DNA of 64,000 nucleotides, taken from Novosphingobium umbonatum (GTDB lineage Bacteria; Pseudomonadota; Alphaproteobacteria; Sphingomonadales; Sphingomonadaceae). The position numbers were made by a program, and so were the translations under genes. The notes beneath the pieces are model-generated. The model searched no databases and was not told the origin of the DNA. It was given only the letters and a program-made list of their open reading frames with translations. The DNA lies in assembly GCF_004005905.1 (NCBI RefSeq), contig NZ_SACO01000001.1, positions 434,001 to 498,000 of the forward strand. The letters are read 5' to 3'. Positions 43,822-54,842 of this stretch are shown piece by piece. Positions within the stretch are counted from its first letter, which is position 1. Every line of letters begins with the position of its first letter.

Positions 43822-44137
43822 GATAATGTCTCCCCGAAATGGTAAGTGTCGCAAAGTGCCTTTCGGGTCGAACGTGACCTTTGAGGCGGTAAACTCGAAT
43901 GCCAAGAGTATTGCAGGGGGCGTGCCAAATTGCAGGGAATGGCAGATTTCCGCCATTTCCGTTTACGACTGGCTTTCCCATCGCGTCACCAGCATCGATT
44001 TTCAGATGAGATTTGCCATAATTTAGCGTAAATTTCGCGACATCATCGGCCCATCTTCAAAACTTGCCCCCGCCGATGAACATCAAACAGGATTCAAGAC
44101 TAGCCAAGCCCGCCCTGTACCTGCATGGGTAACCATA
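43822..44137. other. Divergent intergenic region, no gene seen
   Basis: This 316-bp region separates the UrcA gene from the divergent Bcr-type MFS gene and should hold both promoters. A small hairpin AATGGC...GCCATT lies near 43938-43958. It is more AT-rich than its surroundings. I see no ORF or RNA gene I can support. Confidence 0.5.
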
Positions 44138-45412
44138 ATGATTCCCCCTGCGACACCCTCCCCCTCCGCCCCAAAGCCCTCGCGCCAGCGCCAGATCGGC
44201 GGGCTGGAATTCATCCTGTTGATGGGCCTGCTACAGGCGCTTCAGGCCTTGGCGGTGGACTCCATGCTGCCCGCTTTGGGCACGATGGCGGTGGATCTGG
44301 GCGCACGTGATCCCAACCAGCGGCAGTTGGTTGTGGGCATTTTCCTGATTTGCAGCGGCCTTGGCTGCCTGCTGCCGGGCACGCTGGCCGATCGTTATGG
44401 TCGCAGGCCGGTGCTGATCACTTGCCTCACCAGCTACATCCTCTGCTCCACCGCCTGCGCGCTGGTGACCAATTTCGATCAATTGCTGGTGCTGCGCGCC
44501 ATTCTGGGCGTTGCTTGTGCAGGCTTGATGGTGCTGCCCGCCGCCATCATCCGCGACCGGCATGAAGGCGATGCCATGGCCCGCCTGCAATCGACCGTAG
44601 GCATCGTGTTCATGGTCGTCCCCATGATCGCCCCCAGCGTAGGGCAAGCCGTGCTTCTGGTCGCCAGTTGGCGCTGGATCTTTGGCGTGATGGCGCTGCT
44701 GGGTTCATTGATCCTGTTCTGGATGGCCACCCGCCTGCCCGAAACCTTGCGCCCCGAATTCAAACAGCCCATCGCCCCGCGCAAGCTGGCCATGACCATG
44801 GGCGCGATCATCACCACGCGCAGCGCGGCGGGCTATGTTCTGGGCATGGCGCTGATACAGGGGGCGATGTTCGGCTATATCAATTCCAGCCAGCAACTGG
44901 TGGCCGAGCATTTTGGCGCGGGCGCCCGTTTCCCGTTGATCTTTGCTGGCATGGCAGCCTGCATGGCTTGCTCCAATTTCACCAATTCGCGCATCGTGGA
45001 AAAATTCGGCGCCCGCCGCGTCAGCCATACCGCCCTGTTGATCTATATCGGCACCAGCGCGCTGCAATTCTACATCGCCAGCCAACCGAACGAGACCCTG
45101 TGGGAATTCGTGCCGATGATGACGGTGAACATGTGCCTGCTGGGCTTCCTTGGCTCCAATTTCACCTCGATCGCGCTGCAACCCTTTGCGCGTTCGGCGG
45201 GGGCTGCGGCCTCGGCCCAGTCGTTCATCCGCATGGTGCTGGCCTCCTGCCTCGGCTCGATGGTCGGGCAGGCCTTTGACGGGACTGCACGCCCCTTGGC
45301 CTTTGCGCTGATGGTGGCGGGCCTTGGCTGCCTTGTGCTGGTGCTGTTCAGCGAAAAGGGCCGGTTGTTCCGCCGCCTGTTGCCGCCCGGAACGCCCAGA
45401 CCCATTGCTTAA
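44138..45412 (+). CDS. Bcr/CflA-type multidrug MFS transporter
   Basis: A 424-residue porter with about 12 spans. The DHA1 features are an acidic residue in span 1 (ALAVDSMLPALG), the motif GTLADRYGRRPVL between spans 2 and 3, and the R-D-R motif C region (LPAAIIRDRHEG). These point to drug or metabolite efflux driven by protons. The first 20 residues are cytoplasmic, rich in Pro and Ser. Single gene, convergent with crtB (12 bp). Confidence 0.85.
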   Translation: MIPPATPSPSAPKPSRQRQIGGLEFILLMGLLQALQALAVDSMLPALGTMAVDLGARDPNQRQLVVGIFLICSGLGCLLPGTLADRYGRRPVLITCLTSYILCSTACALVTNFDQLLVLRAILGVACAGLMVLPAAIIRDRHEGDAMARLQSTVGIVFMVVPMIAPSVGQAVLLVASWRWIFGVMALLGSLILFWMATRLPETLRPEFKQPIAPRKLAMTMGAIITTRSAAGYVLGMALIQGAMFGYINSSQQLVAEHFGAGARFPLIFAGMAACMACSNFTNSRIVEKFGARRVSHTALLIYIGTSALQFYIASQPNETLWEFVPMMTVNMCLLGFLGSNFTSIALQPFARSAGAAASAQSFIRMVLASCLGSMVGQAFDGTARPLAFALMVAGLGCLVLVLFSEKGRLFRRLLPPGTPRPIA

Positions 45413-45424
45413 ACGCCCGTTTGC

Positions 45425-46390
45425 TTAAATTCGGGGTATCGCCCGCGCCAAGACCGCCCGCGTATAGGGCACAGTTGCAGCTTCACGCGGCGCACCGATC
45501 AGCACCTGTCCCAAGGCGCGCAACACATAGAGCAGCTTTTGCCCCTTGGTTGTGCTTACCCGCGCATCCCAAGCCTTCTCGCGAAGGGCGGCAACCTTGC
45601 GCGCGATACCGCCATAAATGCCCGCCGCCGCCAGCACCGCCCAGGCGCAACGCCACGGCAGACGCCCCGCGCCCACCCTTGCGCTGGCCTCGTAAACCTG
45701 TGCCATGGCCGCCATCCGCGCCGCCATCGCCACCAGCGCTGGCCGATGCTGCGGCTCCATGATCGCTTCCGGCGCGATCCCCGCCTCGGTCAACCAGTCG
45801 AGCGGCAGATAGCACCGGCCCGCCGCCGCATCCTCGGCCACATCGCGCAGGATATTACCCAGTTGAAAGGCAATCCCCAGATCGCAGGCGCGGTCCAGCG
45901 TATCGCTATCCTCTGGGTCTACCCCCATCACCAGCGCCATCACCACGCCCACCGCACCGGCCACGTGATAGCAATAGCCCAGCATGTCCAGTTCAGTCTT
46001 GGGCCGCCAACCGGCCACATCCAGCGCAAAACCGGCAATGATGTCGCCTGCATGCACCGCATTGATGCCGCATTCGCCCGCCACCACGCCCAAGGCATCA
46101 AAAGCCGCCTCGCCGGTCGGCCCACCGCCCAAGGCCCGCGTGGTCAAATGGCGGATCGAGGCGAAGCGCTCCTCTGCCCCCGATTGGTCGCCCAAGGCCC
46201 CGCCCAGTTCCTGCGCATCGGCCAGATCATCACAGGCGCGGCACCATGCATAAAACAGCCAGACCCGCTCCCGCGTCTCGCGGTCAAACAGGCGCGAGGC
46301 GGCGGCAAAGCTTTTGGAGCCGCGGGCGATCACATCGCCTGCCGCTGATACCAAAGCGCTTCTGACCAAGGCCGCCCGCGCCGTACTCAC
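45425..46390 (-). CDS. crtB: Phytoene synthase
   Basis: A 321-residue squalene/phytoene synthase. The first aspartate-rich region is RACDDLADAQ (residues about 50-59) and the second is QLGNILRDVAEDAAAGRCYLP; both chelate Mg2+ for condensing two GGPP into phytoene. The N-terminal SKSFAAASRLF is also typical. It is the last gene of the crt run, 10 bp after the LOG-family gene. Confidence 0.93.
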   Translation of the reverse strand: MSTARAALVRSALVSAAGDVIARGSKSFAAASRLFDRETRERVWLFYAWCRACDDLADAQELGGALGDQSGAEERFASIRHLTTRALGGGPTGEAAFDALGVVAGECGINAVHAGDIIAGFALDVAGWRPKTELDMLGYCYHVAGAVGVVMALVMGVDPEDSDTLDRACDLGIAFQLGNILRDVAEDAAAGRCYLPLDWLTEAGIAPEAIMEPQHRPALVAMAARMAAMAQVYEASARVGAGRLPWRCAWAVLAAAGIYGGIARKVAALREKAWDARVSTTKGQKLLYVLRALGQVLIGAPREAATVPYTRAVLARAIPRI

Positions 46391-46400
46391 AAGGCAAAAC

Positions 46401-46982
46401 TCACAAAGATTCCGGCGCCATCTTGGTAATCGGCTCGCTGGGAATATGCGTCATCATCCGCGCCAGCAGCAGATCCAGATCATTCTCCGCAATCACCAGC
46501 CCGCGATGGGCGCTGCGCACAAAGCCCACTTCGGCCATATGCCGCCACAGCGCCAGCAAGTGGTCGTAAAAACCCATGACATTGAGCACGCCCACCGGCT
46601 TGGCATGATAGCCCAGCTGCGCCCAGCTCAGCGCCTCCCACAGCTCGTCCATCGTGCCCGTGCCGCCGGGCAGGGTGATGAAACCGTCGGACAGACGCAC
46701 GAATTCGGCCTTGCGCTCATGCATCGTGTTCACTTCGATCAGCTGCGTACAGCCGCGATGCGCCACTTCGGCCTTGATCAGGGCATCGGGGATCACCCCG
46801 ATCACCTCCCCACCGGCCGCCAGCGCCGCATCGGCCACCGCGCCCATCAGGCCCAGACGGCCACCTCCATAGACCACCCCGATACCGCGACGGGCCAGCG
46901 TATCGCCCACCTCGCGCGCCAGTTCGATGTAACGGGGGTCTTCCGGCGTGGCCGAGCCACAATAGATAGCAATTCGTTTCAT
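46401..46982 (-). CDS. LOG-family protein (cytokinin riboside 5'-monophosphate phosphoribohydrolase type)
   Basis: A 193-residue Rossmann-like protein with the family motifs YCGSATPEDP, YGGGRLGLMG, MHERKAEFV and PGGTGTMDELWEALSWAQLG. Enzymes of this family cleave ribose-5-phosphate from nucleotide monophosphates; in bacteria the true substrate is often unclear. It sits between crtI (75 bp upstream) and crtB (10 bp downstream), same strand, and so interrupts the carotenoid genes while probably sharing their transcript. Confidence 0.9.
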   Translation of the reverse strand: MKRIAIYCGSATPEDPRYIELAREVGDTLARRGIGVVYGGGRLGLMGAVADAALAAGGEVIGVIPDALIKAEVAHRGCTQLIEVNTMHERKAEFVRLSDGFITLPGGTGTMDELWEALSWAQLGYHAKPVGVLNVMGFYDHLLALWRHMAEVGFVRSAHRGLVIAENDLDLLLARMMTHIPSEPITKMAPESL

Positions 46983-47057
46983 AGGTGGGATAATAACCCA
47001 TCAACAGGCGTTGGAACAGGACACAAGCGACCGGCGCGGATAAATCTTTATGCCCAC

Positions 47058-48545
47058 CTAAACCGGCAGCCCCAGATCCTCCAGCATCAGCCCCGCTGTA
47101 GCCTTGGCGCTGCCCACCACGCCGGGAATACCCGCCCCCGGATGCGTGCCCGCGCCCACCAGATAGAGGTTGGGAATCGCATCATCGCGGTTGTGCCCAC
47201 GGAAATAGGCGCTCTGCGTCAACAAGGGCTCCAGACTGAAAGCGCTGCCCATATAGGCGGAAAGGTCCGTCTCGAAATGGGTGGGCGCATAATGGAATTT
47301 GGTGACGATTCGTTCATGGATATCGGGGATCAGCCGCAGGGCGATCTCGTCCAGAATGCGCTTTTCCAGCACGGCTCCCACCTCGTCCCAATCGACCGCC
47401 AGCTTGCCGCGATGGGCCACCGGCACCAAAGCATAAAACGTGCTGCGTCCCTCTGGCGCCATGGCCGGATCGGATACGCTGGGATGGTGGAGATAGATCG
47501 AAAAGTCGCGCGGCAGCACGCCGTGGTCGTAGATGTCTTCCAGCAAGCCTTTGTAGCGCGGGCCAAACAGGATCATGTGATGCGGGATCTGGGGGAATTG
47601 CCCCTCCAGCCCGAAATGCACCACAAACAGACTGGGCGACCAACTCTTGCGCGCCAGCGCCTTGCCTTGGCTGTCGCCACGCGGTGTGCCAGCCAGCAAA
47701 TCGCGATAAGTGTGCATCAGATCGCCATTGCTGGCCACCGCGTCAAACCGCTCGCGCCATCCGCTGGCGCATTCCACTTCGCTGGCCTTGTTGCCAATCG
47801 TGTGGATCTTGATCACCGGATCGGCCAGACGGATCGTGCCACCCAACCGTTCAAACAAAGCCACCATGCCCGCGACCAGCTTGTTGGTGCCGCCCTTGGC
47901 CCACCACACGCCGCCATCCTTTTCCAGCTTATGGATCAGCGCGTAAATGCTGCTGGTGGCCATGGGATTGCCGCCCACCAGCAAAGTGTGGAAGGACAAA
48001 GCCTGACGCAGCTTTTCCGATTTCACAAAGCCTGCCACGCGCGAATAGACACTGCGCCAAGCCTGATGCTTCATCAGAGCGGGGGCTGCCTTGATCATCG
48101 CCTTGAAGTTCAGGAAGGGCACATGGCCCAGCTTGACATAGCCTTCCTCGTAAACCGCACTGGCGAATTCCAGAAACTGTTGATAGCCGGGCAAGTCGCC
48201 GGGGGCGACACGGTTGATCTCGGCGCGCAAGGACGCCTCGTCGTTGGAATAGTCGAAATGCGTGCCATCGGGCCATTGCAGGCGATAGAAAGGCATCACC
48301 GGCATCAATTCCACATCGCGGCGCATGTCCTGCCCCGACAGGCTCCACAATTCCTGCAAACAGGCCGGATCGGTCACCACCGTGGGGCCGCCGTCAAATG
48401 TATGGCCGTCACGCTCCCACACATAGGCGCGGCCGCCCGCCTTGTCGCGGGCCTCCACAACCGTTGTGGCAATGCCGGCAGATTGCAGGCGGATTGCCAG
48501 CGCCAAACCGCCGAAACCGGCGCCGATCACACAAGCTCTGCTCAT
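47058..48545 (-). CDS. crtI: Phytoene desaturase
   Basis: A 495-residue FAD enzyme. The N-terminal dinucleotide motif ACVIGAGFGGLALAIRLQ is followed by GGRAYVWERDGHTFDGGPTV, and the C-terminal family signature is GAGTHPGAGIPGVVGSAKA. It converts phytoene to lycopene in four steps at the membrane. Its start overlaps the crtY stop by four bases, so the order crtY-crtI is translationally coupled. Product flows to CrtY for beta-carotene. Confidence 0.94.
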   Translation of the reverse strand: MSRACVIGAGFGGLALAIRLQSAGIATTVVEARDKAGGRAYVWERDGHTFDGGPTVVTDPACLQELWSLSGQDMRRDVELMPVMPFYRLQWPDGTHFDYSNDEASLRAEINRVAPGDLPGYQQFLEFASAVYEEGYVKLGHVPFLNFKAMIKAAPALMKHQAWRSVYSRVAGFVKSEKLRQALSFHTLLVGGNPMATSSIYALIHKLEKDGGVWWAKGGTNKLVAGMVALFERLGGTIRLADPVIKIHTIGNKASEVECASGWRERFDAVASNGDLMHTYRDLLAGTPRGDSQGKALARKSWSPSLFVVHFGLEGQFPQIPHHMILFGPRYKGLLEDIYDHGVLPRDFSIYLHHPSVSDPAMAPEGRSTFYALVPVAHRGKLAVDWDEVGAVLEKRILDEIALRLIPDIHERIVTKFHYAPTHFETDLSAYMGSAFSLEPLLTQSAYFRGHNRDDAIPNLYLVGAGTHPGAGIPGVVGSAKATAGLMLEDLGLPV

Positions 48546-49753
48546 CTTTGTTCAACTTCCCCGGTTTGCGCCGTTTGTGGCTGCATCACGTCATCCAGTC
48601 GAGCCAACGGATGCCCGCCGCCCAACAAGCAAGCAATCGCCGCGCCCAAGGGCACCGGCGGCTTGCCTGCCAAAATCCGCATGCGGTCCAACCCTGTGGA
48701 ATGGCCCGCATAAAAACGCTCGATCAGCCCTTCTTTCAACCGATAGAAACGCTCGAAAATCCTGTAGCTGCACTCTGGTTGCGCCGCGCCGAAAAGCATG
48801 CGGGTGAGCAGGCGGTAATAGGCCCCCGCCTGCCAATGGTCCCGCGCATAATCCGCCGCGGCCTTGGCCATGGCCCGCCCCGACAGATCCGGCAGATCGG
48901 CCAGCATCCCCGCCAAACGCACCGCCGTGGGCAGCGAATAGCCGGTCAAAGGATGGAACAGAGCCACCGCCGAGCCGATCCTTGCCACACCATCTGCGCC
49001 ATCATGCAACACCGGCCTTCCCGCCGCCACCACGGGAAGGCAGCCCTGCTCCTCCCCCAAAACCTGTTTCACCCTCCAGCCCTGCGCCTGCGCATAGTAG
49101 GCAATCCGCTGGGCCAACACATCCCGCTCCACGTGCGGCGAGGTGGTGTAATAGGTATCCTCGACAAAGACTTTATCCGCCGCGAAGGGCAGCGCATAGA
49201 CAAAGCGATAGCCTTCTTCCTGCGCCACGCTGGCGTCCATCACAATCGGCCGCTCCAACCCGTGCGGAGCCTCCAGTTGCAACATCTGCCCCACGAATTT
49301 CTGCCAACCGCCCAACAGCCCGGGGAAGCTCTGCGCGCCCCGCGCATCCACCACCGCGCCCGCCTTGATCCGCGCGCCATCCGCCAAAGTCACGCCCTGC
49401 CGGTCCAGCGCCGCCACCGCCACGCCGGTCAGGATCGAGCCTTCCGGCAGGCTGGCCCGCAGATGCGCGTCAAACCGCTCCGACGTGATCGAGCGATAGG
49501 CGCTGTTCAACCTTCGGCTATGCGCGGGAAAGCGCACATCATAACCATCCCAGCGCGCCGCCACCAAAGGCTTGACCAACCAACGCAAAGCCACCGGAAT
49601 GTCGGAGAGAAAGAAGGACCACACATGGTTGCCCCCCAAATTCTCCCCCGCCTCGATCAGCAACACCCGCCGGTCGGGTCTGCGCGCCGCCAGCGCCAGC
49701 GCCAGCAATCCGCCCGCCAAACCGCCGCCGACGATAGCGACATCTGGAGCCAT
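48542..49753 (-). CDS. crtY: Lycopene beta-cyclase
   Basis: A CrtY-type cyclase of 403 residues with the N-terminal FAD/NAD motif VAIVGGGLAGGLLALALA, then HVWSFFLSD, and later YRFVYALPF with VFVEDTYYT and GYSLPTAVRLA. It closes beta-ionone rings on lycopene, giving beta-carotene. I chose the ATG at 49753 (MAPDVAIVGGG); one at 49774 is also in frame. It is the first gene of the crt operon. No hydroxylase or ketolase gene is adjacent. Confidence 0.92.
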   Translation of the reverse strand: MAPDVAIVGGGLAGGLLALALAARRPDRRVLLIEAGENLGGNHVWSFFLSDIPVALRWLVKPLVAARWDGYDVRFPAHSRRLNSAYRSITSERFDAHLRASLPEGSILTGVAVAALDRQGVTLADGARIKAGAVVDARGAQSFPGLLGGWQKFVGQMLQLEAPHGLERPIVMDASVAQEEGYRFVYALPFAADKVFVEDTYYTTSPHVERDVLAQRIAYYAQAQGWRVKQVLGEEQGCLPVVAAGRPVLHDGADGVARIGSAVALFHPLTGYSLPTAVRLAGMLADLPDLSGRAMAKAAADYARDHWQAGAYYRLLTRMLFGAAQPECSYRIFERFYRLKEGLIERFYAGHSTGLDRMRILAGKPPVPLGAAIACLLGGGHPLARLDDVMQPQTAQTGEVEQR

Positions 49754-49964
49754 ATCTGTTGCGCGACCCACCATAGGGCCAAGGTGTAGAGACTAGCCGT
49801 CGATACCGCAACCGCACATCGGGGCAATCCGGCAGCAGACCTCTACGCCACCATCGGCCACCGACACGGTGGCAAAAGATTGCAAAAGATCACTATTATT
49901 TCTAAAGACTTGCCACCCATGCCTTCGGGCGTAAAATCCGGCCCGACACCAAGGACAGCCCCAG

Positions 49965-50468
49965 ATGATCAGCCTCAACAGCTTGCGCGGTCTGCAACGC
50001 AAAATGTCACAGCTGCGTATCACCTTTTACAATCGGGTCTGGGGCATGGATATCCATCCCTCCTGCCGCATCTCCAATGCCGCCTGGCTGGACCGCACCC
50101 ACCCCAAGGGGGTGCATATCGGCGCCATGACCTATGTGACTTTCGGCACCACCATCCTGACCCATGACATGTGCCGGGGGCGTTATTTCAACACGCATAT
50201 CGGGCGCTTCTGCTTCCTTGGCGCGCGCAGCGTGATCATGCCCGGCGTCACCGTGGGCGACGGTTGCATCGTGGCGGCGGGCGCGGTGGTGACCAAGGAT
50301 GTGCCCCCCTATTCCATCGTAGCCGGCAACCCCGCCACCATCATCCGCAGCGACATTGCCGTTGGCCCCTATGGCCGCCTGCTCAGCGCGGGGATTGCCT
50401 CCTATGATCGGGCGATGATGAAGCAATTGCAGCTCGAACATCTGATCAAAGAGGCTCCCGAGGCTTAA
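49965..50468 (+). CDS. Hexapeptide-repeat acetyltransferase (WcaF/NodL-like)
   Basis: A 167-residue left-handed beta-helix protein. Hexapeptide repeats run over about residues 35-120 ([60 protein letters not shown]), ending AGNPATIIR, the usual acetyl-CoA-binding end. It probably acetylates a sugar in a surface polysaccharide. No glycosyltransferase neighbours are in view, so it stands alone, divergent from crtY. Confidence 0.85.
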   Translation: MISLNSLRGLQRKMSQLRITFYNRVWGMDIHPSCRISNAAWLDRTHPKGVHIGAMTYVTFGTTILTHDMCRGRYFNTHIGRFCFLGARSVIMPGVTVGDGCIVAAGAVVTKDVPPYSIVAGNPATIIRSDIAVGPYGRLLSAGIASYDRAMMKQLQLEHLIKEAPEA

Positions 50469-50472
50469 AGCC

Positions 50473-50874
50473 CTACAGCGTTACAAAAATCTCGGCCTCG
50501 ATCACCCAGCTTTCACCCATGCGGCGCCATTTGGCGCTGTAGGCGCCCTGCGCGGTGATGCCAGCCTGCGCCACGCCTTCCCATGCGCCATATTCCATTG
50601 CCAAGGGCTCCGTGGTGCTGGCCATCACGCTCTGCGTCTTGCGGATATAGGTGTTGCGCTGGGCGGCGGGGGCGGAAAATTCGCGCTTCCACGCCAGCAA
50701 TTGCGCCTTGCGCCCGTTGAGCAAGGCGCTGTCCGTACCCGTCACCAGCGTGACATTATGGGCCAGCAAAGGCGTGATCGCCGCCAGATCGCCCTGTTCC
50801 AGCGCACGGTTAAACGCCGCCCGCGCCATGCGGATCGCCAGATCCATCCCTGCAACATTCCCCTCTGGCGTCAT
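50473..50874 (-). CDS. NTF2-like (SnoaL/DUF4440-type) protein
   Basis: A 133-residue protein of the cone-shaped NTF2 fold: AFNRALEQGDLAAITPLLAHNVTLVTGTDS at the start, GYGAWEG-type central strands, and a final AKWRRMGESWVIEAEIFVTL strand typical of DUF4440 members. No catalytic residues can be named. I chose the ATG at 50874 with gagggaaag upstream; an ATG at 50898 is also possible. It follows the HTH gene by about 50 bp on the same strand. Confidence 0.75.
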   Translation of the reverse strand: MTPEGNVAGMDLAIRMARAAFNRALEQGDLAAITPLLAHNVTLVTGTDSALLNGRKAQLLAWKREFSAPAAQRNTYIRKTQSVMASTTEPLAMEYGAWEGVAQAGITAQGAYSAKWRRMGESWVIEAEIFVTL

Positions 50875-50923
50875 CACGGCACTTTCCCTCTGGTTCATAG
50901 AAAACGAGCATTTAGCGCGAGGC

Positions 50924-51385
50924 TCAACCCAGCCCATGGCCCCCGGCCCGCGCGAAAATCCGCATCAGGCGCAAGAGCGATTTATTGTCCTGATTCCAGA
51001 CAATTGCATCGCCTAGCCTTGTGGATAGCCGCGGCCGCACCAAACCCTCCATCGCCCGCAGCCATAGCTCGGCTTCTGTCACCTTTCGAGCCTCTATCCG
51101 CCCCATATTGTACAAAGCCGCATCCCATGCCGCCGCAAAGCTCTCCGCACCCGCCCTTTCGCGCAAGCGATAGGCACTCACCCGCGACATGCCCACCGCC
51201 TCCGCCGCCGCCCGCACGCTGCCCGTCCGCGCCAGCGCCGCCATAAACCCCGCCTGCCGCCCCACGCTCCACCCATCCCTGCGCCCCCGCACCGGCACCG
51301 GCGCAAAAGCCGGCACCCTCCGGCGCGATTTCTTCGCTTTAGAGGTTTGCAGATCAGGGGCTGTGCTGTCGTATGGCGCGGTCAT
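50924..51385 (-). CDS. Predicted HTH protein of unknown role
   Basis: A 153-residue basic protein. After an N-terminal Lys/Arg/Pro-rich stretch comes a helix-turn-helix-like core, QAGFMAALARTGSVRAAAEAVGMSRVSAYRLRERAG, of the kind seen in small sphingomonad regulators and in phage terminase small subunits. The rest is helical with no clear motif. It may bind DNA; targets are unknown. It borders the AT-rich island that follows. Confidence 0.7.
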   Translation of the reverse strand: MTAPYDSTAPDLQTSKAKKSRRRVPAFAPVPVRGRRDGWSVGRQAGFMAALARTGSVRAAAEAVGMSRVSAYRLRERAGAESFAAAWDAALYNMGRIEARKVTEAELWLRAMEGLVRPRLSTRLGDAIVWNQDNKSLLRLMRIFARAGGHGLG

Positions 51386-51485
51386 GCGCGGGAGGATGAG
51401 GGATTTTGTCTGTGTAGGACAGGGGGGGGGTTGTTTGCGGGATTTGGGTGGGGGGCCTGCGGCTTTTTGGGTTTTAAGGTTTTAT

Positions 51486-51520
51486 GCCTCCGGCGGGCAA
51501 AGGGCGGGGGCCCTTTGCAA
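51486..51520 (+). repeat. Left copy of 35-bp inverted repeat
   Basis: This 35-bp GC-rich unit, beginning gcctccggcgggcaaagggc, is repeated exactly in reverse at 52836-52870. Each unit holds its own perfect hairpin (GCAAAGGGC...GCCCTTTGC). Similarity continues outward as aaaacc/aaaagcc-type sequence. The 319 bp from 51386 to 51704 contain this unit, a nine-G tract (51422-51430) and the promoter of the nuclease-like gene, with no other gene seen. Confidence 0.9.
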
Positions 51521-51704
51521 TCCCTTCGATGAGCCGACATGGAAGCTTCCGATTTCCTTTGAAATTTGACTGTAACGTGAAGCCTTTCCTTTTACGCCGT
51601 TGGCGATAGAAGTACTCGAAAGTTTGATTGGATGAAGTTTTGGGCATATTCGCGTTTTTGCCTAAAACTCTATACTCGTATACTGCACAAAATGGAGAAT
51701 CACG

Positions 51705-52769
51705 ATGGACCTAGCCATGCGCATTTCGGAACTTCAAAAGCGCGTTGCTGAGCATCGAGAAATTTTGCAGACAGAAGAGGCGGCAAAGACCGCACTGGTA
51801 ATGCCCTTTCTGCAGGCGCTGGGGTATGATGTTTTCAATCCGAGCGAAGTTGTTCCCGAATTTACGGCAGATGTTGGAACAAAAAAAGGTGAAAAAGTAG
51901 ATTACGCCGTTTTCTGTGAGGGAAAGCCGTCGATTTTAGTCGAATGCAAACCGGTAAACGCCGCACTTGGGATCAAACAGGCTGGCCAGCTCTATCGCTA
52001 TTTTTCAGTCACCGAAGCTCGTCTTGCAATTTTAACAAACGGCGCCGTCTATCACTTTTATTCAGATATCGAACAACCAAACAAAATGGATGAAAAGCCA
52101 TTTTTCAGTTTCGATCTTGAAAGCGCGAAGCCGATTGATCTCAAAATAATTGAAAGATTCACAAAGTCATCTTTCAATATTGATATAATTGTGCAAGAAG
52201 CGTCAGGCTTAAAACTTCAATCGTTATTACGCCAAGAAATCGAGAAGGAATTCTCCGCGCCGTCTGATGAATTTGTCGCGCTGCTTGCCAGACGAGTTCA
52301 TGACGGTCGCTTAACATCCGCAATCCGCGAAAACTTCTCCAAGCATGTGGCAGCAGCAATGAATGCCATCGTAAGGGAGCAAGTAGCCGAGCGCCTATCA
52401 TCCGCGCTGAGGGTGACAGAGCCGTCAGACGACAACACCGTCACCCCTGCCCCTGTTGTGGCTGAGGACGAAATCGTAACAACCGAAGAAGAGATCTCGG
52501 GTTACAGAATCGTTCAGGCTATCGCTGCGAAGATAATTGACCCCCAACGTATACACTTGCGGGACTCCAAATCATACTGTGCAATATTGATTGACGATAA
52601 CAATCGAAAAACTCTAGCGCGGATGCATTTTAATGCACAAACCGTAAAATACGTCGGCACCTTTTCAGGAAGAGATGAAACCAAGCACCAAATTTCAAAA
52701 TTGGAAGATATTTACAAGCTAAGTGATTTCATTGAGGCTCGCATTCGAGAAATCGACCCAAATCTATGA
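51705..52769 (+). CDS. Stand-alone HsdR-N/PD-(D/E)xK nuclease-like protein
   Basis: A 354-residue protein. The N-terminal 130 residues match the type I restriction R-subunit N-domain: TEEAAKTALVMPFLQALGYDVFNP, then the nuclease core KVDYAVFCEGKPSILVECKP (Asp and E-x-K) and LTNGAVYHFYSD. The middle is helical and the C-terminal 100 residues (GYRIVQAIAAKIID onward) form another domain. There is no helicase motor, methylase or specificity subunit nearby. The gene is visibly AT-richer than its neighbours and sits between inverted repeats, signs of transfer. A role in defence is plausible but unproven. Confidence 0.82.
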   Translation: MDLAMRISELQKRVAEHREILQTEEAAKTALVMPFLQALGYDVFNPSEVVPEFTADVGTKKGEKVDYAVFCEGKPSILVECKPVNAALGIKQAGQLYRYFSVTEARLAILTNGAVYHFYSDIEQPNKMDEKPFFSFDLESAKPIDLKIIERFTKSSFNIDIIVQEASGLKLQSLLRQEIEKEFSAPSDEFVALLARRVHDGRLTSAIRENFSKHVAAAMNAIVREQVAERLSSALRVTEPSDDNTVTPAPVVAEDEIVTTEEEISGYRIVQAIAAKIIDPQRIHLRDSKSYCAILIDDNNRKTLARMHFNAQTVKYVGTFSGRDETKHQISKLEDIYKLSDFIEARIREIDPNL

Positions 52770-52835
52770 AACCAATGCTGAATAATTGAATCAAGTCACC
52801 TTCGATCGAAATTTGGCAATGCTCGATAATCGGGT

Positions 52836-52870
52836 TTGCAAAGGGCCCCCGCCCTTTGCCCGCCGGAGGC
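52836..52870 (-). repeat. Right copy of 35-bp inverted repeat
   Basis: Exact reverse complement of 51486-51520. Outside it lies aaaaccccaaaagaaaaggc and a gccggaggcctccc palindrome-like stretch, resembling the sequence outside the left copy. It lies 66 bp after the nuclease-like gene's stop and 83 bp from the thiC stop. Confidence 0.9.
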
Positions 52871-52952
52871 AAAACCCCAAAAGAAAAGGCCGGAGGCCTC
52901 CCCCGAAAAAGGAAACCTTCGGCCATCAAACACCCCTAAAACCTAACCCCAA

Positions 52953-54842
<1,890 letters not shown>

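Noticed and set aside
46314-48713. A 799-codon open frame on the plus strand
   Set aside because: It runs antisense to crtB, the LOG gene and crtI together, all of which have clear family motifs.
51422-51430. Nine-G tract as a phase-variation switch
   Set aside because: It is in non-coding DNA about 275 bp before the nuclease-like gene and not within a -10/-35 spacer I can identify.
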